Of a stretch of 64,000 nt of DNA, positions 50,227-63,450 are shown piece by piece. Under the pieces are notes generated by a model. It searched no databases, was not told the DNA's origin, and saw only the letters and a program-made list of their open reading frames with translations. The number at the start of each line of letters is the position of its first letter. The stretch's first letter is position 1. Source of the stretch: Cupriavidus sp. YR651 (lineage in GTDB: Bacteria; Pseudomonadota; Gammaproteobacteria; Burkholderiales; Burkholderiaceae); the NCBI RefSeq assembly GCF_900101625.1, contig NZ_FMYZ01000001.1:1272304-1336303 (forward strand), in the 5' to 3' direction. Both the position numbers and the translations under genes were made by a program.

Positions 50227-51297
50227 TCAGGCCGGCTTGGCGATCATCAATGCGAGTTGCTGCAGCCCGTCCCATGGCTCGGCTGGCAGGCTGCCACCCA
50301 GGCCGCCGGCACCTGGCAGGTCGGCCAGGCCCTTGACCTGCCGATCCAGCCGCGCAGCCGTCGCCAGTGCAGCCTCCAGTTGCGACATCGACAGCCGTTG
50401 CGCAGCCTGCGGCACCAGCCGCTCGCGCGGGCCCCAGACGCGCAGTTCGCGCATCAGCACGCCCGCCGGCTTGCCGGCCGCCAGCCCTTGCCGGACCTTG
50501 GATAATACGCGAATTTCCTCGGTCAGCGCCCACAGCACCAGCACCGTGGCCTCCCCCTCGCCGCGCAGCCCTTCGAGCATGCGGGTCAGGCGGGGAACAT
50601 CGCCGCCGAGCATCGCCTCGGACAGCTTGAATACGTCATAGCGGGCCACGTTGAGCACCGCATCGTGAATCTGGTCGAACGTCAGGACACCCGGTGGGTA
50701 GAGCAACCCGAGTTTCTGGATTTCCTGGTGCGCGGCCAGCAGATTGCCTTCGACCTTGTCGGCAATGAACTGCAGCGCCCGGCGGCCAGGCTCCCCGGGT
50801 TCCACGCGTTGCTGCTGCAAGGCCAGGCGATCACCGACCCAGGCCGGCAGGCGGGTCCGGTCCACGGCATCGACCTTGATCGACACCCCGGCAGACTCGA
50901 GCGCCTGGAACCAGGCCGACTTGGACGTGGCAAAATCCAGCCTCGGCAGCGTCACCAGCATCAACACGTCCGGCGACGGCTGGGCCGCCACGGCGCGCAG
51001 CGCTTCGCCGCCATCCTTGCCGGGCTTGCCGGAGGGGATGCGAATTTCGACGATCTTGCGGTCGCCAAACAGGGACATCGACTGTTGCGCCTCGACCAGT
51101 TGCCCCCAGTGGAAGCCGCGCTCGGCCACCAGCACGTCGCGTTCGGAAAAGCCGGCCTCGCGTGCGGTGCGACGCAGCCGGTCCACGGCTTCCAGCACCA
51201 GCAGGTGTTCGTCACCGTGCACCACGTACAGCGGCGCCAGGCCCTTGGCCTGGGCCTGCTTCAGGTGGGCATCGAGTCCGTCGAGCTTGAGTTGCAT
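50227..51297 (-). CDS. holA: DNA polymerase III subunit delta
   Basis: A 356-residue clamp-loader subunit that opens the sliding clamp. It has [20 protein letters not shown] at the start, the clamp-binding helix near [17 protein letters not shown], and a helical C-terminal collar domain. Identification rests on these blocks and on the leuS-lptE-holA neighbourhood. It starts 17 bases after lptE. Confidence 0.95.
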   Translation of the reverse strand: MQLKLDGLDAHLKQAQAKGLAPLYVVHGDEHLLVLEAVDRLRRTAREAGFSERDVLVAERGFHWGQLVEAQQSMSLFGDRKIVEIRIPSGKPGKDGGEALRAVAAQPSPDVLMLVTLPRLDFATSKSAWFQALESAGVSIKVDAVDRTRLPAWVGDRLALQQQRVEPGEPGRRALQFIADKVEGNLLAAHQEIQKLGLLYPPGVLTFDQIHDAVLNVARYDVFKLSEAMLGGDVPRLTRMLEGLRGEGEATVLVLWALTEEIRVLSKVRQGLAAGKPAGVLMRELRVWGPRERLVPQAAQRLSMSQLEAALATAARLDRQVKGLADLPGAGGLGGSLPAEPWDGLQQLALMIAKPA

Positions 51298-51314
51298 CGT
51301 CGCCGCGGCGGCGT

Positions 51315-51821
51315 TCAGATGGCCTTGACCGAGGCCAGGCGGCGCAACAGCTGCTGCACGATATCGCGCTGCATGTCGCGATAGAGCTGCTGCTCCTCAT
51401 AGTCCTTGGCCAGGGTGTTGGCTTCGTTGTAGGTCAGGTCGCGCGTCAGCACCAGTTGCGACGGCGGAATCAACTCCTTGCCGGCCGCATCGCGCAAGCG
51501 GAAGCTGAACCGCTGGGTCAGCCGGTATTCACGCACCACGCCCTCGGTCGTGATCGACAGGATCGACTTGGCGCGGGTGTCGCTCAGCACGTCCAGCAGT
51601 GCGTCCGCTTCCTTGGGATTATTGACGATCTGGGTGTCGGAGCCGTTTCGGATATTCCGCCGCAGATCCGCGCCCATCAGCGAATTTTCCGGAAGGCCGA
51701 TATAGAGCCGCTTGAACGCGAAATCGGCGTTGCCGCGCATGTGAAAGCCGCAGCCTGCCAGCAAGCCGGCCGCCGCCATTGCGGCGAGCACCCTGCGGCG
51801 TTGCATGTTCGGTTGGTCCAT
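51315..51821 (-). CDS. lptE: LPS-assembly lipoprotein LptE
   Basis: A 168-residue outer-membrane lipoprotein that plugs LptD during lipopolysaccharide insertion. The lipobox is GLLAGC with the cysteine near residue 24, followed by GFHMRGNADFAFKRLYIG, the typical LptE start. QLVLTRDLTYNEANTLAKD and QLLRRL near the end are also characteristic. A Met-Gln-Arg-rich twin-arginine-like MQRRRVLAA begins the signal peptide. It lies 41 bases after leuS. Confidence 0.94.
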   Translation of the reverse strand: MDQPNMQRRRVLAAMAAAGLLAGCGFHMRGNADFAFKRLYIGLPENSLMGADLRRNIRNGSDTQIVNNPKEADALLDVLSDTRAKSILSITTEGVVREYRLTQRFSFRLRDAAGKELIPPSQLVLTRDLTYNEANTLAKDYEEQQLYRDMQRDIVQQLLRRLASVKAI

Positions 51822-51862
51822 ACCAGGCGATTCCTTTGTTTCCCTTGGTGGGGTCCGCGGCG

Positions 51863-54646
<2,784 letters not shown>

Positions 54647-54652
54647 TCAGGC

Positions 54653-55450
54653 TTACTTCAGGCCCAGCACGTCCTGCATGTCGAACAGGCCGCTTGGCTT
54701 GTCGGCCAGGTAGCGTGCGGCGCGCAACGCGCCTTCGGCGTAGGACTGGCGGCTCGACGATTTGTGGCTGATCTCGATGCGCTCGCCCGCGCCGGCAAAC
54801 ATCACGGTGTGGTCACCGACGATGTCGCCGCCACGGACCGTGGCAAAGCCGATGGAGCTGGGATCGCGCGGGCCCGTGTGGCCTTCGCGCGCATAGACGG
54901 CGCACTCGTCCAGGTTGCGGCCAATCGCGTCGGCGATAACCTCGCCCATTTTCAGGGCGGTGCCGGACGGCGCATCGACCTTGTGGCGGTGGTGGGCCTC
55001 GATGATTTCGATGTCGTAGCCGGTGGAAAGCAGCTTTGCCGCCACTTCCAGCAACTTGAACGTGGCGTTCACACCAACGCTCATGTTGGCGGCGAAGACC
55101 ACGCCGATCGACTTGGCGGCATCGGCCAGCGCCTGCTTTCCTGCGGCATCGAAGCCCGTCGTGCCGACCACCATCTTCACGCCCAGCCGCTTTGCCACGG
55201 CCAGGTGGGCCAGCGTGCCCTCGGGGCGGGTGAAGTCGATCAGGCAATCGGCACCGGCCAGGGCGGCTTCCACGTCCGACGTGATCTTCACGCCGGTGGT
55301 GCGCCCCAGAAAGAGGCCGGCGTCCTGGCCCAGCGCCGCCGCGCCCGGCACGTCCAGTGCCCCGGACAGCGAGACGCCGTCGGTGTCGAGAACGTATTCG
55401 ATCAGCATGCGGCCCATGCGGCCGGATGCGCCTGCGATGGCGATATTCAT
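54653..55450 (-). CDS. dapB: 4-hydroxy-tetrahydrodipicolinate reductase
   Basis: A 265-residue NAD(P)H enzyme of lysine and diaminopimelate synthesis. The Rossmann motif [16 protein letters not shown] opens it, [12 protein letters not shown] and VGTTGFD follow, and the catalytic block is [20 protein letters not shown]. bamE precedes it by 90 bases on the same strand. The DapA-family gene at 39 kb may encode the preceding step. Confidence 0.96.
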   Translation of the reverse strand: MNIAIAGASGRMGRMLIEYVLDTDGVSLSGALDVPGAAALGQDAGLFLGRTTGVKITSDVEAALAGADCLIDFTRPEGTLAHLAVAKRLGVKMVVGTTGFDAAGKQALADAAKSIGVVFAANMSVGVNATFKLLEVAAKLLSTGYDIEIIEAHHRHKVDAPSGTALKMGEVIADAIGRNLDECAVYAREGHTGPRDPSSIGFATVRGGDIVGDHTVMFAGAGERIEISHKSSSRQSYAEGALRAARYLADKPSGLFDMQDVLGLK

Positions 55451-55540
55451 GATGGTATGTGCGGTATCGGGTGTTTGGCCGCCGCCGGCGTGGGCGGCGC
55501 TGGGCGTCTTGGCGCGACCCCGGTGCGGGGTCGCAGGATG

Positions 55541-56170
55541 TCAGCTGGCAGGTTTGCCGGACGCGTCCGGCGCGGGGCTCGCGGCGGGCTGCGGCGCGGT
55601 GGTCGCCGGCGCGGCCGATTCCGCGGCCGGCGGCGTGGTCGTGGCCTCGTTCGGCGCTGCCGTCGCGGCAGCCTCGGTCGTGGCCGGCGGCGTCGCGGCG
55701 GCGGTGCTGGAATTCGTCACGGGCTTGCCGGACGTCTGATTGCGCTGGGCAGCCTTGAAGCCATCGATTTCGGCGATCAGCTCGTACTCGGACGGCAGCT
55801 CATCGCCGCCAAACTTGACCAGCTTGTCATCCTCGAAAAATACGGTGTAGCGGCGCTGCTGCACCACGGGCTTGCTGCCCCGGCGGAAGGAAAACACGTA
55901 GTCCCAGCGGTTGGCGTGGAAGACATCGGTCAGCAGCGGCGTGCCGAGCAGGAATCGGACCTGATCGCGCGTCATGCCTTCACGCAGCTGCGACACGGCT
56001 TCACGCGACACAAAATTGCCCTGTACGATGTTGATCCGGTACGGCGTGATGGCATCGGCCAGCTTGCGCGAGGTGTTGTCGTAGGTCGAGCAGGCACCCG
56101 CCAACAGGGAGGCCGCCAGCAGGGAAAACACCAGCGACGGGCGCATGGCGGACGAACGGAATGAACGCAT
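55541..56170 (-). CDS. bamE: Outer-membrane assembly lipoprotein BamE with long low-complexity tail
   Basis: A 209-residue lipoprotein of the BAM complex. A signal sequence ends at Cys27 (LLAGAC). The BamE domain has INIVQGNFVSREAVSQLREG (about 46-65), RFLLGTPLLTDVFHANRWDY and YTVFFEDDKLVKF. Residues about 145-209 form a tail almost wholly of Ala, Pro and Thr, absent from E. coli BamE. ATG 56170 has GGAAGCGAG ahead. It is divergent from fur, a conserved pairing. Confidence 0.93.
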   Translation of the reverse strand: MRSFRSSAMRPSLVFSLLAASLLAGACSTYDNTSRKLADAITPYRINIVQGNFVSREAVSQLREGMTRDQVRFLLGTPLLTDVFHANRWDYVFSFRRGSKPVVQQRRYTVFFEDDKLVKFGGDELPSEYELIAEIDGFKAAQRNQTSGKPVTNSSTAAATPPATTEAAATAAPNEATTTPPAAESAAPATTAPQPAASPAPDASGKPAS

Positions 56171-56368
56171 GTATCTCGCTTCCAGACGGGAATGGATGAG
56201 TGCCGGATCCGGCGCGCGCCCGCGGGGCGGCTGGGGCCAGCACGGCCAGGCGCATCACGGGCAACGCCACGCAAGCAGCGCCGGGGCGCCATGGCACCGG
56301 GGCGACTTTTGTCGCCAAAACCCTTATGATTCAACTATCCAGACATTGTACTCTAGGGAGTCACGCCC

Positions 56369-56800
56369 ATGCCGAGTCCGGCGGACCTCAAAAATATCGG
56401 CCTCAAGGCGACTGTCCCCCGCCTGAAGATCCTCGAGATCTTCCAGACCAGCGAACAGCGCCACTTGAGCGCCGAAGACGTGTACCGCATCCTGCTCAAC
56501 GAGCATATGGATATCGGTCTCGCCACGGTCTATCGCGTTTTGACCCAATTCGAACAAGCGGGACTGCTGTCGCGCAACAACTTCGAATCGGGCAAGGCGA
56601 TTTTCGAATTGAACGAAGGCAAGCACCACGACCACCTGGTGTGCCTCGATTGCGGTCGCGTTGAGGAATTCTTCGATTCCGAAATCGAGCACCGCCAGCA
56701 AAGCATTGCGCGCGAGCGTGGTTTTGCGCTGCAGGAACATGCGTTGTCGCTATATGGCAACTGCACCAAGAACGAGTGTCCCCACAAACCCAAACGATAA
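56369..56800 (+). CDS. fur: Ferric uptake regulator Fur
   Basis: A 143-residue Fe(II)-responsive repressor. The winged helix covers about residues 1-85 ([15 protein letters not shown] and [18 protein letters not shown]). The metal site motif is [18 protein letters not shown], and a second cysteine pair is near the C terminus (CTKNEC). A TTATGA/TGTACT promoter-like pair lies before the ATG (56333-56361). It is convergent with phcA through a shared terminator. Confidence 0.97.
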   Translation: MPSPADLKNIGLKATVPRLKILEIFQTSEQRHLSAEDVYRILLNEHMDIGLATVYRVLTQFEQAGLLSRNNFESGKAIFELNEGKHHDHLVCLDCGRVEEFFDSEIEHRQQSIARERGFALQEHALSLYGNCTKNECPHKPKR

Positions 56801-56833
56801 GCCGCGAGCGGGCCTTTGGCCCGGCGAGCGCGC

Positions 56834-56870
56834 AATAAAAAACCGGCGCCTGGTGCGCCGGTTTTTTATT
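56834..56870. terminator. Bidirectional terminator between fur and phcA
   Basis: A long stem with AACCGGCGC (56841-56849) and GCGCCGGTT (56855-56863), flanked by AATAAAA and TTTTATT, serves both convergent genes. Confidence 0.93.
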
Positions 56871-56884
56871 GCTGGGTGATGCCG

Positions 56885-57877
56885 TTATTCCTGCTGCAGA
56901 TCCTGTTCGGCCACCACGCGCAGATTGCGTGGCGACGTGGCGGGCAGGCCAACAAATTCGCCCACCACCTGACGGAACAGGCCACGCGCCCAGACCAGCA
57001 TCGGATGCGTGTTGCGGCTGCGGTGCCAGAACATGTTCAGGCCCAGCATCGTGTTCAGTTCAGCCGGCAGCGGATATGCCTTCAGCCCGTAGGTTTCGCA
57101 TGCCATGTCCTTGGTCAGCGCATTGACCGTGAAAATCATGTCGGTCTGCGCCGCCAGCTCTGCCTGAGCCCGCCACGAGTGCACCGTCAGGGTGGCATTG
57201 CGCTTGAGGCCGCGCTGCTGCAGTGCGTAGTCCAGCGGAATCAGCGACGGCGCCGGACGGCCCGAGCCGCCCGAATGGGCCATGAAGATGTGGCTGCAGT
57301 CGAGGTATTGTTCGAGCGTGCAATCGCCCTTCAATACCGGATGATTCTTACGCGCGCATACCCACAGGCTCAGCGACGTCACCATCTCCTCGACGATTTC
57401 CGGATGTCGGGTCGGGAACGGCGAGAATGCCACGTCAAGCTCGTTCGCACGCATCGAAGCCACATCGGATTCCCACGAATGCGATTCGACCAGCCGGATA
57501 TGAAGATCCGGTGCCAGTTGCTTGATGCGGAGAATATAGCGGTTGAAGACCGTATCGCCCAGTTCGGCGGCAAAGCCGATGTTCAGCGTACCGGTGGCGA
57601 CGGCGGGATCGAAATTGTCCGCATCGCCTTCATTGATGGACGACCAGAGGTCGAGCATGTCCCGGATCTTTGGGCCCAGCTCGAGTGCCCGGGGCGTGGG
57701 CGTCAGCCCATGGGGCACGCGGATGAAAAGGGGATCGTCAAAGATTTCACGCAGGCGACCGAGCGAATGGGAGACGGCGGGCGCCGTCATGTGCATCTTC
57801 TCTGCCACATATGTGGCGTTTCGCTTGCTCAGCAGCTCGGTGAAAATCACCAGCAGCTTGGTATCCACGTTCACCAT
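56885..57877 (-). CDS. phcA: PhcA, LysR-family master regulator of the Phc cell-density system
   Basis: A 330-residue LysR-type regulator. It begins MVNVDTKLLVIFTELLSKRN, then the HTH TYVAEKMHMTAPAVSHSLGR (about residues 22-41), and FIRVPHGLTPTPRALELGPK; these stretches match Ralstonia solanacearum PhcA closely, from memory of that protein. In Ralstonia, PhcA switches between low- and high-density programmes (exopolysaccharide, motility, siderophore). It is convergent with fur and 25 kb from phcBSRQ. The targets in this organism are unknown. Confidence 0.88.
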   Translation of the reverse strand: MVNVDTKLLVIFTELLSKRNATYVAEKMHMTAPAVSHSLGRLREIFDDPLFIRVPHGLTPTPRALELGPKIRDMLDLWSSINEGDADNFDPAVATGTLNIGFAAELGDTVFNRYILRIKQLAPDLHIRLVESHSWESDVASMRANELDVAFSPFPTRHPEIVEEMVTSLSLWVCARKNHPVLKGDCTLEQYLDCSHIFMAHSGGSGRPAPSLIPLDYALQQRGLKRNATLTVHSWRAQAELAAQTDMIFTVNALTKDMACETYGLKAYPLPAELNTMLGLNMFWHRSRNTHPMLVWARGLFRQVVGEFVGLPATSPRNLRVVAEQDLQQE

Positions 57878-58166
57878 GATCAGGCCCGGTTTGTTATTTC
57901 CTGCGCTTCGATGGCCCCACCACTTTCACTGGCTGCACATCAGATATCAACAGATTCTTCCGAGTGTAAGAGAAAAAAACTACCTCGAAAAGCAAATTCA
58001 TCATTTCTCGCACTATGAAATCATGGAAAGTGCGTCATTTTGGCAATATGACGCCAGATAATGTCAAAAATCGGGCGCTTGGAGGATTGACGCGCGGCGT
58101 ATAGTGAATTGGATGAGCGGATTCGCCGACCGCCGAGCGCTTCAAACTCCCGTTGCCGGACACCCC
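57878..58166. promoter_or_regulatory. Divergent promoter region of phcA and the flavin reductase gene
   Basis: No gene is seen in these 289 AT-rich bases. On the minus strand TACACT (57963-57968) is a -10-like box for phcA. A dyad CGCACT (58009-58014) / AGTGCG (58029-58034) with a 14-base spacer lies further upstream. On the plus side TATAGT (58100-58105) could serve the flavin reductase gene. Confidence 0.4.
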
Positions 58167-58772
58167 ATGTCTTCCTACCGTCTTCCCGTCGATCTCGCCA
58201 AAGCCTACCGCCTGCTCAACCACGGACCCACCGTACTGGTCAGTGCCTCGCATGGCGGCCAACGCAATATTATGGCCGCGGCGTGGGCCATGCCCCTGGA
58301 CTTCTCCCCGCCCAAGGTGGCCGTGGTGCTGGACAAGGCCACCTGGACCCGCCAGTTGCTGGAAGCCAGCGGCGAATTCGCGCTGCAGGTGCCCACAGTC
58401 AGCCAGGTCGACGTAACCCAGGCGCTGGGTTCCAGCTCCGGGCTCACGCTGACCGAACAACAGGGCATCGACAAGTTCGCAGCCTATGGCCTGACAGCGT
58501 TTGCCGGCAGTGTCGTGGGCGCCCCACTGCTGGATGGTTGCGCTGCGTGGCTCGAATGTCGCCTGTTGCCGGAGCCGAGCATCCAGAACAGCTACGACCT
58601 CTTTCTTGGCGAGGTGGTGGCCGCCCAGGCCGACTGCCGCGTCTTCAGCGATGGGCGCTGGCACTTTGCCGGCCACGATGCGCTGCGGACCATCCATCAT
58701 GTCGCCGGTGGCCATTTCCTGGCTGATGGCGACGCCGTCGATGCGCGGCCGCTGAAGCCGGCCAGCCCATGA
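58167..58772 (+). CDS. Flavin reductase family (FMN-binding split barrel) protein
   Basis: A 201-residue protein of the flavin-reductase-like fold. It has HGPTVLVSASHGGQRNIMAA at about residues 15-34, FSPPKVAVVLDKATWTRQLL, and a C-terminal YDLFLGEVVAAQAD strand, typical of NAD(P)H:FMN reductases or related redox proteins. ATG 58167 is chosen because the fold starts there. It is divergent from phcA and convergent with gapA. Confidence 0.88.
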   Translation: MSSYRLPVDLAKAYRLLNHGPTVLVSASHGGQRNIMAAAWAMPLDFSPPKVAVVLDKATWTRQLLEASGEFALQVPTVSQVDVTQALGSSSGLTLTEQQGIDKFAAYGLTAFAGSVVGAPLLDGCAAWLECRLLPEPSIQNSYDLFLGEVVAAQADCRVFSDGRWHFAGHDALRTIHHVAGGHFLADGDAVDARPLKPASP

Positions 58773-58803
58773 CCCGACGGAACGTAAATCGAATTCGCCA
58801 ATA

Positions 58804-58830
58804 AAAAAACGCGCCCGAGGGCGCGTTTTT
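58804..58830. terminator. Bidirectional terminator between flavin reductase gene and gapA
   Basis: Stem ACGCGCC / GGCGCGT around CGAG, with AAAAA on one side and TTTTT on the other, between convergent genes. Confidence 0.93.
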
Positions 58831-58847
58831 CGTCAGCCAGCGAAGGC

Positions 58848-59855
<1,008 letters not shown>

Positions 59856-59930
59856 CTAGAGTGCGATCGATGAAGCCGATGGCCGGCGCCGGCTGCCGGC
59901 GCGTCGCACCGGCTGCCGCGCGGGCGGGAA

Positions 59931-61967
59931 TTACTGGGCGAGCGTGGCGCGCACCGTATCTGCAACGTTTTCCACGGTGAAGCCGAAGTGCTTGAACAGC
60001 ACGCCGGCTGGCGCCGATTCGCCGAAGGTGTCGATGCCGACAACCGCCTGGACCTGGTACTTCCACCAGAAATCGGTGATACCCGCTTCCACCGCGATGC
60101 GCGGCACGCCGGCCGGCAGCACGCTGGCCTTGTATGCGGCGTCCTGCTTGTCGAACACGGTGGTGGCCGGAACGGATACCACGCGCACGTGCACGCCGTC
60201 GGCGGCCAGTGCGTCGGCGGCACCCACGGCCAGGCCGACTTCCGAGCCCGTGGCGATGATCACGGCGTCCGGACGCTTGGTGCGCGGGTTGTTGCCTGCG
60301 CGCAGCACGTAGCCGCCACGCGCGATATTGGCGCGCGTCACGTCGTCACGGCGCTGGAACGGCAGGTTCTGGCGGCTGAAGATCAGGCAGCTCGGACCAT
60401 TCTCGCGGCGGATCGCTTCGGCCCAGGCCACAGCGGTCTCGGTGGTGTCGGCGGTGCGCCAGACGTCCATGTTCGGGATCAGGCGCAGGCTGGCCACGTG
60501 TTCGATCGACTGGTGGGTCGGGCCGTCTTCGCCCAGGCCGATGGAGTCGTGCGTGAACACGAACAGCGTGCGGATCTTCATCAGCGCGGCCATGCGCAGC
60601 GCATTGCGGCTGTAGTCCGAGAACGTCAGGAACGTGCCGCCGTAGGGGATGAACCCGCCGTGCAGCGTGATGCCGTTCATGATGGCGCTCATGCCGAACT
60701 CGCGCACACCGTAGTTGATGTGGTTGCCCCAGGCGTCCGCGCGCACGGCCTTGCTGCCGGACCAGTTGGTCAGGTTCGAGCCGGTCAGGTCGGCCGAGCC
60801 GCCCAGGAACTCCGGCAGGACCGGGCCGAAGGCTTCGATCGTGTTCTGGCTGGCCTTGCGGGTGGCGATGGTTTCGGCCTTTTCCTCGCACTTGGCGATG
60901 AAGGCATCCACGGCGGCGTCGAACGAGCCGGGCAGCTCGCCGCGCATGCGGCGCGTGAACTCGCCTGCTTCATACGGGTGGACTTCGGCGTAGGCGTCGA
61001 ACAGTGCGTTCCAGGCCTTTTCAAGGGCGTGGCCGGTGGCCTTGGCGTCCCAGGCCGCGTAGGCGTCTTGCGGCAGTTCGAACGGGGCGTGGGCCCAGCC
61101 CAGTGCCTCGCGCGTGGCCAGTACTTCGGCACCGCCCAGCGGGGCGCCGTGCACATCGTGGCCGCCCTCCTTGTTCGGTGCGCCCTTGCCGATGATCGTG
61201 CGGCAGCAGATCAGCGTCGGCTTGTCGCTGGCCTTGGCCTGTGCGATGGCGTTGTCGACGGCTACCACGTCATGGCCATCCACGCCGCGGATCACGTTCC
61301 AGCCATAGGCCTCGAAGCGCTTCGGCGTGTCGTCGGCAAACCAGTGCACCACGTCGCCATCGATGGAGATGCCGTTGTCATCCCACAGCGCGATCAGCTT
61401 GTTCAGCTTGAGCGTGCCGGCCAGCGAGCAGGCTTCGTGGCTGATGCCTTCCATCAGGCAGCCATCGCCCAGGAAAACGTAGGTATGGTGGTTGACGATA
61501 TCGAAACCCGGGCGGTTGAATTCCTCGCCCAGAAGACGTTCGGCCAGCGCCATGCCGACCGCGTTGGTGATGCCCTGGCCCAGCGGGCCGGTGGTGGTTT
61601 CCACGCCCGGCGTGATGCCATATTCGGGATGGCCAGCGGTCTTGCTGTGGAGCTGCCGGAAGTTCTTGAGTTCGCCGATCGGCAGGTCGTAGCCGCTCAG
61701 ATGCAGCAACGAATAGATCAGCATCGAGCCGTGGCCGTTGGACAGCACGAAGCGGTCGCGGTCCGCCCAGTGCGGATTGGTCGGGTTATGCTTCAGATGC
61801 CGGCCCCACAGCGCCACGGCGATATCCGCCATACCCATCGGCGCGCCGGGGTGACCGGAATTGGCTTGCTGGACGGCGTCCATGGCAAGCACGCGAATGG
61901 CGTCGGCCATCAGCTTGGCGGGTTGGGAAGCGTAAGGGCTTGTGGCGGGATGGGCGAGGGCAGACAT
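59931..61967 (-). CDS. tkt: Transketolase
   Basis: A 678-residue thiamine-diphosphate enzyme of the pentose phosphate pathway. [20 protein letters not shown] lies near residue 36, the TPP motif [18 protein letters not shown] at about 155, and DDNGISIDG follows; the pyrimidine domain has [18 protein letters not shown]. The ATG at 61967 overlaps the ATG of the divergent spermidine-synthase-like gene. Confidence 0.97.
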   Translation of the reverse strand: MSALAHPATSPYASQPAKLMADAIRVLAMDAVQQANSGHPGAPMGMADIAVALWGRHLKHNPTNPHWADRDRFVLSNGHGSMLIYSLLHLSGYDLPIGELKNFRQLHSKTAGHPEYGITPGVETTTGPLGQGITNAVGMALAERLLGEEFNRPGFDIVNHHTYVFLGDGCLMEGISHEACSLAGTLKLNKLIALWDDNGISIDGDVVHWFADDTPKRFEAYGWNVIRGVDGHDVVAVDNAIAQAKASDKPTLICCRTIIGKGAPNKEGGHDVHGAPLGGAEVLATREALGWAHAPFELPQDAYAAWDAKATGHALEKAWNALFDAYAEVHPYEAGEFTRRMRGELPGSFDAAVDAFIAKCEEKAETIATRKASQNTIEAFGPVLPEFLGGSADLTGSNLTNWSGSKAVRADAWGNHINYGVREFGMSAIMNGITLHGGFIPYGGTFLTFSDYSRNALRMAALMKIRTLFVFTHDSIGLGEDGPTHQSIEHVASLRLIPNMDVWRTADTTETAVAWAEAIRRENGPSCLIFSRQNLPFQRRDDVTRANIARGGYVLRAGNNPRTKRPDAVIIATGSEVGLAVGAADALAADGVHVRVVSVPATTVFDKQDAAYKASVLPAGVPRIAVEAGITDFWWKYQVQAVVGIDTFGESAPAGVLFKHFGFTVENVADTVRATLAQ

Positions 61968-62943
61968 GCGGCGAGAACCTGACGGCGGGAAAACCGCAAT
62001 TTTAGCAGAAGCAGCCGGCAAATCCGGGCGCTCGGACACGGTCCGAAGGGGTCATCAAACCTGGACCGAGTGGCTGGCGCCCGGCGTCGGCACCACTTTG
62101 GGCGAAATTTCCGTGCTGGCGGCCGTCCGTACGCCTTATCAGCAAGTCGAAATCGGCGAAAATCCACATTTTGGACGCATCTTCCGGCTCGATGGGCGCG
62201 TGATGAGCACGGAAGGCGACGCCTGGATCCAGCACGAGCTGATGGTTCATCCGATGGCGGCCGTACATGGAGCGCCGCGGACCGCGCTGGTGGTTGGCGG
62301 TGGCGACGGCGGGTCCGCCTTCGAACTGCTGCGGCTGCCGACCATTCGCGAGGTCGTGATCGCCGAACTTGACGGCGAAGTGGTCGCGCTGGCGCGCAAA
62401 TGGCTGCCCGGCATCCACCAGGGCGTCTTCGACAAACCCGGCGATCCACGCCTGCACGTGGTCATTGGCGACGGGCTCGGGCTGATGGAAGCGTTCGCCC
62501 GCGCCGGACGGCACTTCGACCTGATTGTCTTCGACCTGACCGAAGCCGACGACGGCAGTCCGGCCGCCGCCCTCTTCTCCCTGCACGGCCTGCAAACGGC
62601 ACGCCAATGCCTGGCACCAGGCGGAGCGATGTCGGTTCACCTGGGTCCGCCGCTGCACCGGCCCGATACCTCCCGATTGCTGCTGGCCCAACTCCGTCAG
62701 GTCTTCGCGCACGTGGCGCCGCTAACGGCATTCATACCGGCGTACGGCGCGCTGTGGGGCATCGCGCTGGCCAGCGACACGCTCGATATCGCCGGTCACC
62801 CTGCCAGCCAGATCGCGACGCGGCTGCGCCAATGGAAGCTGGACGACGCCCTGCGCTGCTACCACGCCGACCTCCACCCGGCGCTGTTCACGCATCCCCG
62901 CCACCTGCAGACGATCTTCGACAGCACCGACCGTCCCGCGTAA
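61966..62943 (+). CDS. Spermidine synthase-like (polyamine aminopropyltransferase family) protein
   Basis: A 325-residue protein with the spermidine-synthase fold: [38 protein letters not shown] (SAM-type nucleotide loop), [18 protein letters not shown]. The catalytic stretch is [11 protein letters not shown] instead of the usual D-x-TDPxGP, so true spermidine synthesis is uncertain. The start is not clear: ATG 61966 gives a leader of about 40 residues before similarity and overlaps the tkt start; no other start codon fits well. Confidence 0.75.
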   Translation: MRREPDGGKTAILAEAAGKSGRSDTVRRGHQTWTEWLAPGVGTTLGEISVLAAVRTPYQQVEIGENPHFGRIFRLDGRVMSTEGDAWIQHELMVHPMAAVHGAPRTALVVGGGDGGSAFELLRLPTIREVVIAELDGEVVALARKWLPGIHQGVFDKPGDPRLHVVIGDGLGLMEAFARAGRHFDLIVFDLTEADDGSPAAALFSLHGLQTARQCLAPGGAMSVHLGPPLHRPDTSRLLLAQLRQVFAHVAPLTAFIPAYGALWGIALASDTLDIAGHPASQIATRLRQWKLDDALRCYHADLHPALFTHPRHLQTIFDSTDRPA

Positions 62944-63021
62944 CATGCACATGCGTCCCGCGCCCCGTGGCAGCCCGACTATCCTCAGGCGCACGGGATT
63001 TCGTGCCATCCGGAGATCATC

Positions 63022-63450
63022 ATGTCCAGACCGCCCAAGACGCCATGGCTCACCCCTTACCTGACGGTCGCCAGCGGTCGCGCCGCATTGGATTTCTATC
63101 ATCGCGCGTTTGGCTTCACGGCCGGGCATGTCCTCGATGAGAACGGCGTCCCGACGCACGCCGAGATGCATTACCAAGGCGAACTCGTCGTCATGTTCGC
63201 GCCCGAGGGCGCGTGGGGCAGCACGGCCCGCACGCCGCGCTCGCTCGGCGTGGAGGCCTCGCAGACGTTCTACGTCTATTGCGGCGACGTCGACGCCATG
63301 TATGCGCAGGCCATTGCCGCCGGTGCCATCAGCCTGATGCCGCCGGCGGACCAGTTCTGGGGCGACCGATACTGCATGGTCCAGGACCCGGATGGTTATC
63401 GCTGGGGCTTCGGCAAACCCGTTGACCCGGACAAGATTCAGACTCCCTGA
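63022..63450 (+). CDS. VOC family (PhnB-like glyoxalase) protein
   Basis: A 142-residue vicinal-oxygen-chelate protein of the PhnB/YdfO-like type. It begins TPYLTVASGRAALDFYHRAF and ends FWGDRYCMVQDPDGYRWGFG, the family blocks. A GGAG site precedes the ATG. The stop TGA shares one base with the rsmE ATG, so the two genes are translationally coupled. Substrate not predictable. Confidence 0.88.
   Translation: MSRPPKTPWLTPYLTVASGRAALDFYHRAFGFTAGHVLDENGVPTHAEMHYQGELVVMFAPEGAWGSTARTPRSLGVEASQTFYVYCGDVDAMYAQAIAAGAISLMPPADQFWGDRYCMVQDPDGYRWGFGKPVDPDKIQTP

Noticed and set aside
56311..56326. GGCGAC/GTCGCC dyad before fur as a Fur box
   Set aside because: The sequence is a simple GC hairpin around TTTT and does not match the AT-rich GATAATGAT repeat of Fur sites.
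59988..61982. 664-codon open frame on the plus strand opposite tkt
   Set aside because: Antisense shadow of tkt, no motif and no ribosome binding site.
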